Assembly (NCBI GenBank): GCA_040396955.1
Contig: JBBAWX010000017.1
Coordinates: 1-64,000 of the forward strand
Reading direction: 5' to 3'
Source: UBA965 sp040396955
GTDB lineage: Bacteria > Chloroflexota > Chloroflexia > Chloroflexales > Roseiflexaceae
DNA: 64,000 nt
Part shown: positions 34,196 to 42,799 of the stretch, in pieces
Position numbering within the stretch: the stretch's first letter is position 1
How the letters are laid out: every line of letters starts with the position of its first letter
Notes under the pieces: model-generated
The model's input: only the letters and a program-made list of their open reading frames with translations
What the model was told of the DNA's origin: nothing
Database searches by the model: none
Translations under genes and position numbers: made by a program

Positions 34196-34618
34196 TTACG
34201 GGGTAATCCGAGTAAACAACAGGCGTGTGACCATGCTATCGTCTTGGAGCTCGAGTTGTGCATTCCCGTCACTCCCTGTGCGCAGCTGGTAATGCTTGAT
34301 TTGGCTGAACGCCTGCATGTACGTGCCCTCGATGTCGCCACCAACGCCCACACAGGCCATCGCCGTCATCATGACCTGATCAAACGTGATGGCGGATGAT
34401 TGTACCTGGTAATTGCCGCCGTAGCTGTTGCACCCACCATTGCCGCTGACCTGTCCATCCGCAAATGCGATGGTGACGGTCGCTTCGGCAGGGACTGCCA
34501 CACCGTCGATTTGTTGGAGTTGCCACGCACTACCGTTGAGTGGGTCACCCCCACTCAGCGGTGTACAGGCCGCAAGGAGTCCAAGCAGGCTCAGCCAGAG
34601 CCAGAAGTGAATACGCAT
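34196..34618 (-). CDS. META-domain lipoprotein (HslJ-like), copy 2
   Basis: Lipoprotein of 140 residues with lipobox LLAAC (Cys18). The META domain repeats the pattern of copy 1: WQLQQIDGVAVPAE, SGNGGCNSYGGNY and MTAMACVGVGG. Copies 1 and 2 are close paralogues, 18 bases apart. The conserved cysteine pair probably forms a disulfide outside the membrane. Confidence 0.85.
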   Translation of the reverse strand: MRIHFWLWLSLLGLLAACTPLSGGDPLNGSAWQLQQIDGVAVPAEATVTIAFADGQVSGNGGCNSYGGNYQVQSSAITFDQVMMTAMACVGVGGDIEGTYMQAFSQIKHYQLRTGSDGNAQLELQDDSMVTRLLFTRITP

Positions 34619-34642
34619 GTGGAATGCTCCCTTCGTTGCCTG

Positions 34643-35059
34643 TTAGGGGGTCTTGATGGCCGTGTATACCAGTTGTACTTGCCCATCCGCACTTGCGAGC
34701 GTCAACGTGTCATCGACCACCTCGTAGGTGCGCATCTGGGCGAGTTGCTCGAAGTAGGTGCGCTCTTGCTCCATCACGTTGCCCTCGCCGCAGAGTTTGC
34801 GGGTCGATGCCACTGTGCCGAATTCGACGTCAGTGGCGGTGCGTCGCACAATGGAGGCAAAGTACTGATTACAAAACCCGTCCCCGGCAATCTGTTGCTC
34901 GTTCCATTCGAGCGTGACCGTCGGCGTCGTGATGGCCTGGCCGTTCATGCTGGTGAGCTGCCAGCTCTGATCAAAGCTGGGCGCCAAATCAGCGTTCGAC
35001 GCACTACAAGCGCTTAGGAATCCCCATAACACAGCAACCATGGTCATATGACGAAACAT
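34643..35059 (-). CDS. META-domain-like lipoprotein, divergent copy 3
   Basis: Lipoprotein of 138 residues with lipobox FLSAC (Cys18). The META pattern is weaker: WQLTSMNGQ, then GDGFCNQYFA in place of NGGCNSYGG, and TRKLCGEGN for the second Cys. It is first in the tandem trio, 24 bases before copy 2. The divergence suggests an older duplication with a different ligand surface. Confidence 0.78.
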   Translation of the reverse strand: MFRHMTMVAVLWGFLSACSASNADLAPSFDQSWQLTSMNGQAITTPTVTLEWNEQQIAGDGFCNQYFASIVRRTATDVEFGTVASTRKLCGEGNVMEQERTYFEQLAQMRTYEVVDDTLTLASADGQVQLVYTAIKTP

Positions 35060-35125
35060 GGAAAATTCTCCTCTGTCGGTGCTTTAGCATAGAGAAAGCA
35101 CATCTTTTTGACGTGCGAGCGCCAC

Positions 35126-35166
35126 AAAAAGTTCAGCCACCGCGGTCTGCCGCTTGATGGCTGAAC
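35126..35166 (-). terminator. Rho-independent terminator of the macrodomain gene
   Basis: Nine-bp stem GTTCAGCCA (35131-35139) with TGGCTGAAC (35158-35166), followed on the minus strand by TTTTT (35126-35130). It starts 33 bases past the macrodomain stop. Confidence 0.8.
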
Positions 35167-35199
35167 ATGCACGATACTCACCGCAACCAGCAATAATCG

Positions 35200-35760
35200 C
35201 TACTGTGCTGAAACCTCGGCGCTGGCCAGCTGACGACGTGCCGCATACCGAAATGCGGTGAAGGCTTCGTCATTCAAAAAAACAAACCGTACCAGCTTTA
35301 CCTGACGTTGTTGCTCCAAAAACTGCGCAACGGTGCGTACTGCAATGACGGCGGCTTCGTCGAGTGGGTAGCCGAAAATTCCCGTGCTAATCGCCGGGAA
35401 CGCAATACTCTCCACTCCGTGGGCACTGGCCACGGTTAACGCCTGGCGGTAGGCAGATTCGAGTAGGACGGCATCTTCGGCACGACTATGCCACATTGGT
35501 CCCACTGCATGGATGACATGATGAGAACGGAGTTTGAATCCCGGGGTAATCCGTGCCTCGCCAGTCGGGCACCGACCAATCTGTGCGCAGGCGACTGCCA
35601 ACTCGGGCCCGGCGGCTCGGTGGATGGCCCCGCAGACGCCCCCGCCCACCGACAACGTGTCGTTGGCGGCATTTACGATGGCGTCGACCTGCTGATCGCA
35701 GATGTCGCCGGGAACCAGCTCAAGCAAATTTGCACCACACAAGTATTGCATTTGTTTCAC
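35200..35760 (-). CDS. Macrodomain protein (O-acetyl-ADP-ribose deacetylase-like)
   Basis: ADP-ribose-binding enzyme of 186 residues. The family motifs are DAIVNAANDTLSVGGGVCGAIHRAAG near residue 25, then HVIHAVGP and AFPAISTGIFGYPLDEAA. This is the MacroD/YmdB pattern, which removes acetyl from O-acetyl-ADP-ribose or ADP-ribose from acidic residues. It stands alone between terminators. The 147 bases upstream (35761-35907) hold no gene I can support. Confidence 0.92.
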   Translation of the reverse strand: MKQMQYLCGANLLELVPGDICDQQVDAIVNAANDTLSVGGGVCGAIHRAAGPELAVACAQIGRCPTGEARITPGFKLRSHHVIHAVGPMWHSRAEDAVLLESAYRQALTVASAHGVESIAFPAISTGIFGYPLDEAAVIAVRTVAQFLEQQRQVKLVRFVFLNDEAFTAFRYAARRQLASAEVSAQ

Positions 35761-35907
35761 CTCTGAACCGAAACGGTCTTTGCAGGTGCGTCACGGCGTG
35801 CGCTGCCGTGTCGAGCTTCGTTGCCAATCAAAACGCCTTGCGAAAGAGTGTTGGTGGATTATTCAGGCCCGATTATACGAGTGTTATCGCCTTGTTGTCA
35901 AGTGTGC

Positions 35908-36429
35908 TTATTGATCGGCACGCACGGTAATCGCCGTAAGCGCAATGCTCGGAGTCAACCGTTGCTCGTGCTGTGGTTGTTGCTGGATGCGCCGTACCAC
36001 ATCCATGCCAGCAGTGACCCGCCCAAACGCCGCAAACCCTACGCCATCCGGGTTGCGTAACCCGCCACAATTGAGGCTCGGTTGCTCGCCAATGCAGATG
36101 AAAAAGTCCGCCTGCGCCGAGTCCGGTGCAAAACGCGCCATGGAGATGGTGCCGTCTTCGTGACGGAGTCCGGTCTGTTCCGTGCCCTCCATGACGATGG
36201 CCGCATATTTGGGGAAATCTTCTCGGCACGTGGCTTGGATGACGTCGATTTTGATGTCGTTGTGCGGCTGATTATCAGGGTCGGTTGTCACCGTGCGCCA
36301 TACACTGCCCCCCTGATACGCACCCGCCTTCACATACGCCAAAAAGTTCGCTACCGTGATGGGGGCCACCTCGTCGTACAACTCGGCGTCAATGTCACCG
36401 TAGATCGTCTCAATCTTAATCGTAGTCAT
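35908..36429 (-). CDS. Cyclophilin-like peptidyl-prolyl isomerase (divergent)
   Basis: Protein of 173 residues with the cyclophilin beta barrel: ETIYGDIDAELYDEVAPITVANFL, then SMARFAPDSAQADFFICIG and GFAAFGRVTAGMDVV. The catalytic FHRV is replaced by VWRTV, keeping the arginine. It lacks a signal peptide. The ATG at 36429 has GGAGG seven bases upstream and overlaps the OsmC stop by four bases, so the two are translated together. It is less similar to typical cyclophilins than the copy at 22069. Confidence 0.82.
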   Translation of the reverse strand: MTTIKIETIYGDIDAELYDEVAPITVANFLAYVKAGAYQGGSVWRTVTTDPDNQPHNDIKIDVIQATCREDFPKYAAIVMEGTEQTGLRHEDGTISMARFAPDSAQADFFICIGEQPSLNCGGLRNPDGVGFAAFGRVTAGMDVVRRIQQQPQHEQRLTPSIALTAITVRADQ

Positions 36430-36815
36430 CCCTGTTCCTCCTGACTCCAACGATGTGCCAACACCATACTGGCACTAAGATGATGATGAATAGGGCAATA
36501 TTTGGCAAATAATCTGACAGCTTGATTAGTTTTTGTCTCATCGAGACGCTCAGCAGCGAATCGGAAATGCAGGTCAATCGACGTGTATATCTTGGGATGG
36601 GTATTGGTTCGTTGGGCAGTAATAGTCACACGATAGCCGTGGACGTTTTGGCGTTGACGGCGCATGATCCCATGCAGGGTGAGCAGGCTACACCGCCCTA
36701 GCAGATGCAACAGCCCTTGCATTGGGTCTGGATCGGTGGGCATATCGGGATGAAACACGAGTGACGCTGCGGATGCCGTCGCCGTCAACTCAAGTAGAAT
36801 TGGTGTCGTTTCCAT
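36426..36815 (-). CDS. OsmC/Ohr-family protein
   Basis: Small thiol peroxidase-like protein of 129 residues. OsmC members reduce organic hydroperoxides with two cysteines, and both are present: in LLGRCSLLTL and in AKYCPIHHHLS. The N-terminal beta hairpin (PILLELTATASAASLVF) is short compared with the usual 140 or more residues. It is coupled to the cyclophilin gene by a four-base overlap. The shortened N-terminus leaves function slightly uncertain. Confidence 0.78.
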   Translation of the reverse strand: METTPILLELTATASAASLVFHPDMPTDPDPMQGLLHLLGRCSLLTLHGIMRRQRQNVHGYRVTITAQRTNTHPKIYTSIDLHFRFAAERLDETKTNQAVRLFAKYCPIHHHLSASMVLAHRWSQEEQG

Positions 36816-37128
36816 GTTTCCATCATAGGTGTTTTCGCATTCCTTGGCAATTCTGCATATTTATTCAATAAATATTGACAAGCGTACTTTTTCAGCATAG
36901 CATTGGCACAGAGTGCTTTTTTCGTTGCATCATTTTCCGTTTTTTTCAAGTGAATATCACCGGGTTGACTTGTAGCATGCTTGGTGTATCGCAGTAATCT
37001 CCCACGAGCAGGCAAACATGGCGTGCGGGGAATGTCAATCATCGGTACAATATAGAAATAGACACGTTTTTACGGTTGCTTGGTTATTCTCTCCATCATC
37101 GTCTCGTAGTGTCTTCAAGGAGTGTATT
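36816..37128. other. Gene-free AT-rich divergent region between osmC and coxG
   Basis: These 313 bases hold no convincing gene; a minus-strand frame at 36785-37042 lacks any family pattern. TTGACA at 36875-36880 lies 17 bases before TAGCAT (36898-36903), a candidate plus-strand promoter with a long leader to coxG. GGTACAAT at 37044-37051 is a second candidate nearer the start. AAGGAG at 37117-37122 is the coxG Shine-Dalgarno sequence. Confidence 0.5.
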
Positions 37129-37839
37129 GTGAAAATTTCAGGGACACACACCATCAACGCCACCCAACAACAGGTCTGGGATGCACTCAACGACATCGAT
37201 GTACTGGCGCGTGTGGTGCCGGGGTGTGAGAAGCTGGCCGAAATCGGTGAAAACCAGTACGAGGGGCTCATCAAAATCGGTATTGCCGGCATCAAGGGGA
37301 GCTATAGCGGCAAGATTCGCCTCGAAGACATCGACGCCCCGCGCTACTACAAACTTGTGGCGGCCGGCAAGGGCTCCAACGGCGTCGTTGATGCGACGGG
37401 TACTGTCGAGCTCGAGAGTTTGCCTGACGGCAAGACCTTGCTGAAATACGGCGGTGAAGCACAAATCGGTGGCATGTTGGCGAGTGTGGGGCAACGCCTC
37501 ATCGACGGAGCTTCGCGGCAGTTGATTGGGCAGGCGCTCAAAGCACTCGAAGCGCAAATTGCGCAACGGGTGGCGGTCGCCCCGACCGTGGTGCCTGAGG
37601 TGCCGGCAGCGCTCGAAGCCGCAGGGGCGGTTGATCCTGTGGTAGCGGTCGCAGCGCCAGTGGCCACGGTCGCACCTACTCCGGCCCGCAAAGAGGTCAT
37701 CCTCAGTGAGGCAGAGCAGATGAAGCCAGAGGCGTTGGTTGGTGGCATGATTGGCGACATGTTGAACAGCACCACCGGGCGTGTTTTGGTAGCGCTCATC
37801 CTCTTGCTCATCGGATTTCTTGTTGGTCAGCGCTGGTAG
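37129..37839 (+). CDS. coxG: CoxG family (CO dehydrogenase subunit G, SRPBCC fold)
   Basis: Protein of 236 residues. Residues 1-145 form the CoxG SRPBCC domain (VWDALNDIDVLARVVPGCEKL, YEGLIKIGIAGIKGSYSGKI). A Pro/Ala/Val-rich linker follows at about 150-190 and a C-terminal membrane helix at about 215-233 (VLVALILLLIGFLVG). CoxG tethers or matures CO dehydrogenase at the membrane, and the C-terminal anchor fits that role. The start is GTG at 37129 with AAGGAG upstream; the earlier frame opening at 37018 is not protein-like. It leads the coxG-S-L-M operon. Confidence 0.9.
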   Translation: MKISGTHTINATQQQVWDALNDIDVLARVVPGCEKLAEIGENQYEGLIKIGIAGIKGSYSGKIRLEDIDAPRYYKLVAAGKGSNGVVDATGTVELESLPDGKTLLKYGGEAQIGGMLASVGQRLIDGASRQLIGQALKALEAQIAQRVAVAPTVVPEVPAALEAAGAVDPVVAVAAPVATVAPTPARKEVILSEAEQMKPEALVGGMIGDMLNSTTGRVLVALILLLIGFLVGQRW

Positions 37840-37932
37840 TTTTTTGCTGTCCACGGCAGGCCATAGCTGCCGGTTCAGATAGATCTTTTTTCCCATTACT
37901 TTTGTCAACGAATGACGAAAAGGAGGCTGTGA

Positions 37933-38424
37933 GTGGCAAAGATTACGGTAACGGTCAATGGCAAGACCAACACCAACGAAGTCGACGATCGTACGCTGCT
38001 CGTCCACTATTTGCGGGAGCAACTCAACCTGACCGGCACACACATCGGGTGTGATACCAGTCAGTGTGGGGCCTGTGTGGTGGTCGTCAATGGGCAAAGT
38101 GTCAAGTCATGCACCACGTTGGCTGCACGCTGTGATGGGGCACAGGTTACCACCATCGAAGGGTTAGCGGCCGATGGCACCATGCATCCCTTACAGGAGG
38201 GGTTCTGGGAGTGCCACGGGTTGCAGTGCGGTTTTTGTACGCCGGGTATGATCATGTCGGCCTACGATTTGCTCCAGCAAAACCCCAACCCAACCGACGA
38301 AGAAATTCGCCATGGGCTTGAGGGCAACCTGTGCCGCTGCACCGGCTACCACAACATTGTCCGTGCCGTGCAATATGCGGCCGCCAAGATGCGTGGCGAA
38401 GCCGTGACTTCACCGAACGCCTAG
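37933..38424 (+). CDS. coxS: CO dehydrogenase/xanthine dehydrogenase family [2Fe-2S] subunit
   Basis: Iron-sulfur subunit of 163 residues that passes electrons from the molybdenum site to FAD. The plant-type cluster is bound by Cys40, Cys45, Cys48 and Cys60, and the second cluster by Cys99, Cys102, Cys134 and Cys136 (CGFCTPG ... NLCRCTGYHNIV). The start is GTG at 37933 with AGGAGG upstream. It lies between coxG and coxL. Confidence 0.95.
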   Translation: MAKITVTVNGKTNTNEVDDRTLLVHYLREQLNLTGTHIGCDTSQCGACVVVVNGQSVKSCTTLAARCDGAQVTTIEGLAADGTMHPLQEGFWECHGLQCGFCTPGMIMSAYDLLQQNPNPTDEEIRHGLEGNLCRCTGYHNIVRAVQYAAAKMRGEAVTSPNA

Positions 38425-38504
38425 AGGTGTCACTGGCCTGGATTGATGCAGTCGGTGTGTCAGTACAGGCACCGAATTAACCGGATCTTGTTGGAGGAAC
38501 AACA

Positions 38505-40868
38505 ATGACCGCAGAAGCAACGAAGCGCATGGTGGGTCAGGCCATTAAGCGGCGCGAAGACCCCCAACTCATCACCGGCCATGGCAACTTTCTCGACGAC
38601 GTCAAACTCGCAGGCATGGCGCACGCCGCCGTGTTGCGGAGCCCCTACGCGCATGCGCGTATCACCGCCATCGACATCAGCAAGGCCAAGGCCATGCCGG
38701 GTGTCATCGATGTTATCGTCGGGAGCGATATGCTCGACGTCAATCCGCTGCCGTGTGCATGGCCAGCGGGTGGTTTCAAAAACAATCTGAATACTCCGCG
38801 TGCCATCGCCGATGGTGTGGTGCGCTTTGTGGGTGAGGCAGTAGCGGTTGTCATCGCCGAAAACCGCTACGTTGCGCGTGACGCCATCGATGCCATTGAT
38901 GTCGATTATGAGCCCTTGCCTGTGGTCGTAGACCCAGAAAAGGCCACCTTTGCGGGTGCGCCTCAGCTCCACGAAAACGCCCCCAATAACGTGGTCGTAG
39001 AGTGGCACTCCGGCAATCGTGAAGGCACCAACCAAGCCGTAACGCATGCCGAAGTGGTGGTCAAAGAGCGCATCATCAACCAACGCTTGATGCCAACTCC
39101 CATGGAGACACGCGGCTCGATTGCCCGCTACGAGCCTTCGACCAATGAATTCACGCTCTGGTCGAGCTCACAAGCGCCACACGTGCACCGCCTACTCTTG
39201 ACCGCCTTCGTCTTCGGTATCCCCGAGACCAAGTTGCGCGTCATTGCCCCCAACGTGGGTGGTGGGTTCGGCCAAAAAATCTTCGTCTACCCAGACATGG
39301 TGTTTTGTATGTGGGCCGCCCGCAAGTTGGGGCGCCCCATCAAGTACGTCGAAGATCGCTCGGAGAACTTCAAGTCGTCGACCCACGGTCGCGACCATGT
39401 CACGGATGTCGAAATCTGTGGCACGCGTGACGGCAAAGTCACCGGGTTGCGCATCAAGACCTACGCCGGCTTGGGTGCATACCTGTCGACGATTGCCCCA
39501 GGGGTGGCGACCACCTTGTACGGGCGCATCGTGACCGGGGTCTACAAAATCCCCAACGTCTCCATCGACGTTATCGCCACCTACACCAATACGGCCATGG
39601 TGGATGCGTATCGCGGTGCTGGCCGCCCTGAGGCCTCGTACCTGATTGAGCGCATGATGGATCGCTGGGCCGCTGAGTTGGGCATGGATCCTGCCGAAGT
39701 GCGTCGCGTCAACTTCATCCAGCCCCATGAGTTCCCCTACGACAACGGCCTCGGGTTGCTCCCCTACGACAGTGGCAACTACGCACCAGCCCTCGACAAA
39801 GCCTTGGCTGCCGTCGATTACGCCGGTTTGCGCAAGCAACAGGCCGAGATGCGTGCCCAGGGGCGTTACCTCGGTATCGGCATCAGCTCGTACGTCGAAA
39901 TCTGTGGAGTGGCACCGACTGCCTGGGCCAACGGCCAAGGCTGGGGTGCTGGCCTCTGGGAAAGCGCCAATGTGCGCGTGCATCTGACCGGTCAAGTGGT
40001 GGTCACCACTGGCTCGTTGCCGCACGGTCAGGGTGTGGAGACCACCTTCGCGCAAATCGTCGCCGATGAGCTCGGTGTGCCCTACGAGAGTGTGCTCATT
40101 GAACACTCCGATACGGCGGGTACTCCGTTCGGGTATGGCACCTACGGGAGCCGTAGCCTGGCGGTCGGTGGCACCGCAATGGTCAAGTCGGTGCAAAAAA
40201 TCCGGGAAAAGGCCAAACGCCTCGCTGCCCACCTGCTTGAGGCCAATCCCGAAGACATGGTCTTCAGCGACGGCAAGATTCATGTCAAGGGTTCGCCCGA
40301 CAAAGTGAAATCCCTTGGCGAAATCGCGCTGTATGCCTCGGTCGGTGCGTCGATGCCAGATGGCGAAGAGCCGTTCCTTGATGAGACGACCTACTACGAC
40401 CCACCCAACTGCACCTTCCCCTTTGGCACCCATGTGTCGGTAGTGGAAATCAACCCAGACACCGGTGCAGTGTCGTTGTTGCGGTATGTGGGGGTTGATG
40501 ATGTCGGTAATATCATCAATCCGTTGATTGTGCACGGCCAGTTGCACGGCGGTATCGCCCAAGGTATCGCTCAAGCCCTGTACGAACAGGCCATCTACGA
40601 CGACAATGGGCAGTTGTTGACTGGCACCCTGATGGACTACGCCGTGCCTACGGCGGCCATGTTGCCCAACTACGAAATCGACCATACCGTGACGCCGAGC
40701 CCCGTGAACCCGATGGGGGTGAAGGGAGCCGGTGAGGCGGGAACGATTGGAAGCGCTCAGTGCGTGATGAACGCCATTGTGGATGCGTTGTCACCGTTTG
40801 GGGTACAACACATGCAGATGCCGGCCACCGCGGAGCGCGTCTGGAAGACAATTCACGCCCACAAGTAA
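38505..40868 (+). CDS. coxL: CO dehydrogenase-like molybdenum hydroxylase, large subunit (form II)
   Basis: Molybdopterin-binding catalytic subunit of 787 residues. The active-site loop reads AYRGAGR near residue 369, which marks form II. True CO-oxidising form I enzymes have AYRCSFR, so CO may not be the substrate. Other contacts are GGGFGQK and the catalytic Glu in KGAGEAG near residue 744. GGAGG lies before the ATG. The order S-L-M with coxG in front is typical of form II operons. Its likely reaction is hydroxylation of an aldehyde or heterocycle, with electrons passed through CoxS and CoxM. Confidence 0.93.
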   Translation: MTAEATKRMVGQAIKRREDPQLITGHGNFLDDVKLAGMAHAAVLRSPYAHARITAIDISKAKAMPGVIDVIVGSDMLDVNPLPCAWPAGGFKNNLNTPRAIADGVVRFVGEAVAVVIAENRYVARDAIDAIDVDYEPLPVVVDPEKATFAGAPQLHENAPNNVVVEWHSGNREGTNQAVTHAEVVVKERIINQRLMPTPMETRGSIARYEPSTNEFTLWSSSQAPHVHRLLLTAFVFGIPETKLRVIAPNVGGGFGQKIFVYPDMVFCMWAARKLGRPIKYVEDRSENFKSSTHGRDHVTDVEICGTRDGKVTGLRIKTYAGLGAYLSTIAPGVATTLYGRIVTGVYKIPNVSIDVIATYTNTAMVDAYRGAGRPEASYLIERMMDRWAAELGMDPAEVRRVNFIQPHEFPYDNGLGLLPYDSGNYAPALDKALAAVDYAGLRKQQAEMRAQGRYLGIGISSYVEICGVAPTAWANGQGWGAGLWESANVRVHLTGQVVVTTGSLPHGQGVETTFAQIVADELGVPYESVLIEHSDTAGTPFGYGTYGSRSLAVGGTAMVKSVQKIREKAKRLAAHLLEANPEDMVFSDGKIHVKGSPDKVKSLGEIALYASVGASMPDGEEPFLDETTYYDPPNCTFPFGTHVSVVEINPDTGAVSLLRYVGVDDVGNIINPLIVHGQLHGGIAQGIAQALYEQAIYDDNGQLLTGTLMDYAVPTAAMLPNYEIDHTVTPSPVNPMGVKGAGEAGTIGSAQCVMNAIVDALSPFGVQHMQMPATAERVWKTIHAHK

Positions 40869-40896
40869 TTGATGGTGCGAAAGGAGTAGCAAACTC

Positions 40897-41763
40897 ATGA
40901 TTCCTGCTGCGTTTCAATACGTCAAAGCCAACAGCGTCTCCGAAGCGCTGATGTTGATGCAAGAGCACGGCGATGAGGCCAAGTTGTTGGCGGGTGGGCA
41001 TTCACTCATCCCAGCCATGAAGTTGCGCCTCAGCCAGCCCGGGGTGTTGATTGACATCTCCGGTGTGGCCGAGCTCAAGGGCATCTCCGTCAACGGCAAC
41101 ACGCTCTCGATTGGTGCGGGTGAGACCTACCACGCCATTGCTACGTCGGCTACCGTGCAACGGGCCTGCAACGTGATCGCAACCTGTGTTGGTCAAATCG
41201 GTGATATCCAGGTGCGTAATGCGGGGACCCTCGGTGGTGCGTTGGCGCACTCCGACCCTGCCGCCGATGTGACGGCCGTGGTGCTCGCCCTCGGTGGGAG
41301 TGTGACCGCCCAGAGCGCCAATGGATCGCGTCAAATCGCCGCCGATGATTTGTTTGTGGCCATGCTTACCACCGCCCTCGATGAAGGCGAAATCATCACC
41401 CGCGTCAATGTGCCCGTCTTGCAGGCCGGCCAAGGTGCCACCTACGCCAAACTCAAACACCCCGCATCACGCTACGCAATCGTCGGCGTGGCTGCCATGG
41501 TGACCATGAGCGGTGGCAAAGTGACGGCTGCCCGTGTGGCCGTGACCGGCGCTGGCCCCCAAGCCACCCGCCAGTCAGCCTGCGAACAAGCCCTCGTCGG
41601 TAGTGATGGTGGTGCGGATGCCGTGAAAGCCGCTGCCGCCCTCGCTGGCACCGATATGGACTACCTCGGTGATATCCATGCCTCCGAAGAATACCGCCAG
41701 GCTATGGTCAAAGTCTACGCCGCCCGCGCCCTTACCGCTGCCATCGCTCAGGCCCGTGGCTAG
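40897..41763 (+). CDS. coxM: CO dehydrogenase-like FAD-binding medium subunit
   Basis: Flavoprotein subunit of 288 residues. The FAD pyrophosphate loop is LLAGGHSLIPAMKLR near residue 31, and the second FAD motif is IGDIQVRNAGTLGGALAHSDPAAD near residue 103. It takes electrons from CoxS and delivers them to a quinone or another acceptor. AAAGGAG precedes the ATG. It is the last gene of the operon and is followed by a strong terminator. Confidence 0.95.
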   Translation: MIPAAFQYVKANSVSEALMLMQEHGDEAKLLAGGHSLIPAMKLRLSQPGVLIDISGVAELKGISVNGNTLSIGAGETYHAIATSATVQRACNVIATCVGQIGDIQVRNAGTLGGALAHSDPAADVTAVVLALGGSVTAQSANGSRQIAADDLFVAMLTTALDEGEIITRVNVPVLQAGQGATYAKLKHPASRYAIVGVAAMVTMSGGKVTAARVAVTGAGPQATRQSACEQALVGSDGGADAVKAAAALAGTDMDYLGDIHASEEYRQAMVKVYAARALTAAIAQARG

Positions 41764-41781
41764 TGTGTGAGCGTGATCCGC

Positions 41782-41825
41782 AGGGGGTACGACCAGCATG
41801 CTGGTCGTGCCCCCTATTTTGTTGT
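41782..41825 (+). terminator. Terminator of the cox operon
   Basis: A long stem from 41782 to 41815 built on the perfect palindrome at 41789-41808, followed by ATTTTGTTGTT. It starts 19 bases after the coxM stop. Confidence 0.85.
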
Positions 41826-41850
41826 TCGTCGCATCTTCAGACATATCGAT

Positions 41851-41856
41851 TATAAT
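41851..41856 (+). promoter_or_regulatory. Probable -10 box of the SDR gene
   Basis: TATAAT 37 bases before the ATG at 41893, just after the cox operon terminator. No clear -35. Confidence 0.4.
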
Positions 41857-41892
41857 GTGCGAATGTTCGGACAAATAGAGAAACGGAACAAA

Positions 41893-42642
41893 ATGATGCG
41901 TTTTACTGAGCGACGCGTGCTTGTGACCGGGGCTGCGAGCGGGATAGGCGCGGCGGTAGTAGCTCGGCTCTGCGCCGAAGGAGCACACATTGTGGCGGTC
42001 GATCGTGATGCGAGCGGGCTTGTCGCACTCGCGGCGCAGTCGCCAGCACACATTGAAACCGTGGTGGTCGATTTGCTCGATGCTGAGCAGACGTTCGCGG
42101 CACTCGCTGATGTTGCCTGTGATGCGCTCTGCAATGCGGCCGGTGGCAGTGGGCGCCGTGCCGGCGATGGTCCAGTGGATACTTGTACGCTTGATGGGTG
42201 GAACTACACGCTCCAGCTCAATTTGACCAGCCAGTTTTTGGTGAGCAAAGCCTGCCTCCCGAGCCTGCTGGCACGGCGTGGCGCCATCGTCAACATTGCC
42301 TCGGTGCTGGGGATGGTCGGTGGCGATGCAGATTTCGCTACACATGCGTATGCGGCCAGCAAAGCTGGAATTATTGGTCTCTCACGGGCCATGGCCGCCT
42401 ACTATGCCCCACAAGGGGTGCGTGTCAATGTGGTGGCTCCGGGGCTCATCGCCACGCCCATGAGTGAACGTGCGCAACAAAATCCCGACATTCGTGCGCG
42501 CCTGCCCCAGCTCCAACCCCTGACCGGCGATTTCGGCCAGGCCAGCGATGTGGCGGCGGCGGTGGCCTACCTGCTGTCGGATGATGCGCGCTTTGTGACG
42601 GGCACCGTGCTGACCGTCGATGGCGGTTGGACCACCCAGTGA
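41893..42642 (+). CDS. Short-chain dehydrogenase/reductase
   Basis: NAD(P)-dependent oxidoreductase of 249 residues with the classical SDR layout. The cofactor loop is VTGAASGIGAAV near residue 12, NAAGG follows for the NNAG motif, Ser is in NIASVLG and the catalytic Tyr and Lys are in HAYAASKAGI. The C-terminus ends VLTVDGGWTTQ. Two adjacent ATG codons are possible; a further in-frame ATG at 41863 is less likely because it sits close to the -10 box. The substrate is unknown. Confidence 0.88.
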   Translation: MMRFTERRVLVTGAASGIGAAVVARLCAEGAHIVAVDRDASGLVALAAQSPAHIETVVVDLLDAEQTFAALADVACDALCNAAGGSGRRAGDGPVDTCTLDGWNYTLQLNLTSQFLVSKACLPSLLARRGAIVNIASVLGMVGGDADFATHAYAASKAGIIGLSRAMAAYYAPQGVRVNVVAPGLIATPMSERAQQNPDIRARLPQLQPLTGDFGQASDVAAAVAYLLSDDARFVTGTVLTVDGGWTTQ

Positions 42643-42799
42643 CCCCTCGTCGTGCCCTTGCACAGTGTTTGAATCCACCTTGTTCATGTTTTGTTCTGAT
42701 TTGTGCATTAAATCACAATGTCTTATATTTCGCTCATCCCATTTTAATGAAGGGGGGAGTATTGTAGGGGTGGTTCGAAGAGTGCTAAGGAGGCACGCC

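Noticed and set aside
36785..37042. An 85-codon minus-strand frame upstream of osmC
   Set aside because: It has no Shine-Dalgarno sequence or family pattern, and it lies in AT-rich DNA that looks like a divergent promoter region.
39192..40685. A 497-codon open frame opposite coxL
   Set aside because: It is rich in His, Gly and Asp as expected from reverse-complemented codons of coxL, and no domain is visible.
38505..40868. Calling the operon a proven CO dehydrogenase
   Set aside because: The active-site loop is AYRGAGR, not the AYRCSFR of CO-oxidising form I enzymes.
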